Positions 59,649 through 59,705 of a stretch of DNA of 59,705 bases are shown here, piece by piece (the stretch's first letter is position 1; each line of letters opens with the position of its first letter). Source of the stretch: Candidatus Thalassarchaeum betae (GTDB lineage: Archaea > Thermoplasmatota > Poseidoniia > Poseidoniales > Thalassarchaeaceae); assembly GCA_003193925.1 (NCBI GenBank), contig PSPG01000010.1, positions 1 through 59,705 of the forward strand, in the 5' to 3' direction. A program made the translations under genes and the position numbers. The notes beneath the pieces are model-generated. The model worked only from the letters and a program-made list of their open reading frames with translations. It searched no databases and was not told the DNA's origin.

Positions 59649-59705
59649 ATGGACCTTGGTACGCTGGTACTCGCAATCATCCCACTGCTGGTAGTCGTCG
59701 ACCCG
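59649..59705 (+). CDS. Start of a membrane protein gene cut by the right edge, possibly MarC-like
   Basis: An ATG at 59649 opens a frame reading MDLGTLVLAIIPLLVVVDP to the end of the window. A hydrophobic first helix ending in VVDP recalls MarC-family proteins (usually IVDPLG). Only 19 residues are visible, so the call is tentative. A TATA-like box lies about 50 nt upstream. Confidence 0.4.
   Translation, partial: MDLGTLVLAIIPLLVVVDP

Overview
The window is archaeal and most probably comes from a Marine Group II euryarchaeon (Poseidoniales, Thermoplasmatota). It carries archaeal ribosomal proteins (L37e, L40e, L44e, S27e), aIF2alpha, Nop10, Nob1, the PolD small subunit, membrane-bound LonB, UPF0147 and a PAC2 proteasome-assembly homologue. 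Mixed with these are bacterial-style genes (class II CCA-adding enzyme, ETF with acyl-CoA dehydrogenases, TatA, DedA) and large PKD or beta-propeller surface proteins. The DNA is GC-rich and tightly packed. Many convergent genes meet with 0 to 10 nt between stops or overlap outright, and TATA-like boxes often lie about 25 to 33 nt upstream of the start codon, as expected for leaderless or short-leader transcripts. The lineage call is inference from gene content; no database was searched.

Layout. 1-926: a leftward cluster beside tRNA-Glu(UUC), made of an HNH protein with extra zinc motifs, a 46-residue membrane protein and the first codons of a third gene. It resembles the end of an element integrated at the tRNA 3' end. 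966-5659: a calcium-loop/PKD lipoprotein, a membrane-tethered winged-helix regulator and a DedA-like protein. 5741-9904: nob1, tatA, moaD, a SerB-like HAD phosphatase, PolD small subunit and pncC. 10002-13407: tRNA-Val(UAC), a PCMT-like protein, a SerK-like ParB-fold protein, a class II CCA nucleotidyltransferase and an H-protein homologue without its lipoyl lysine. 13527-23581: acyl-CoA dehydrogenase, cysteine-desulfurase-like protein, HMG-CoA synthase, TyrRS, a beta-propeller membrane protein, glutaryl-CoA-type dehydrogenase and etfBA. 23582-27815: propeller-PKD protein, purF, L37e and two small membrane proteins. 27958-30268: the archaeal L44e-S27e-aIF2alpha-Nop10-PAC2 cluster.

30279-36139: a ubiquitin-like protein, tRNA-Ser(CGA), a RecB/Cas4-like Fe-S nuclease fused to probable OB folds, a COG2108-type radical SAM enzyme overlapping pdxT, serC and deoC. 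36213-41872: a C2H2-tailed membrane protein, a double-CDGSH protein, tRNA-Val(CAC), a thioredoxin-CcdA fusion, a PiT-PhoU fusion behind a 12-bp palindrome, and a PAP2 enzyme. 41904-44947: a coupled Na+ symporter/pruA pair, probably for proline use. 44997-51186: a small zinc protein, purA, L40e, LysE, a class V aminotransferase, UPF0147, isoaspartyl peptidase and an MFS transporter. 51244-59705: lonB, a 1050-residue surface protein, trmI, a truncated monooxygenase remnant, GtrA-like protein, aspS and the start of a membrane gene.

Together the genes support a heterotroph that oxidises amino acids and acyl-CoAs (pruA/symporter, glutaryl-CoA dehydrogenase, ETF), makes mevalonate lipids, handles serine (serC, SerB-like, SerK-like) and has an elaborate cell surface. 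No CRISPR array, rRNA, insertion sequence or intein was seen. The most unusual items are the tRNA-Glu-proximal cluster, the Fe-S nuclease-OB fusion, the H-protein homologue without its lysine, the class II CCA enzyme with an ExD motif, and several inverted repeats at promoters.
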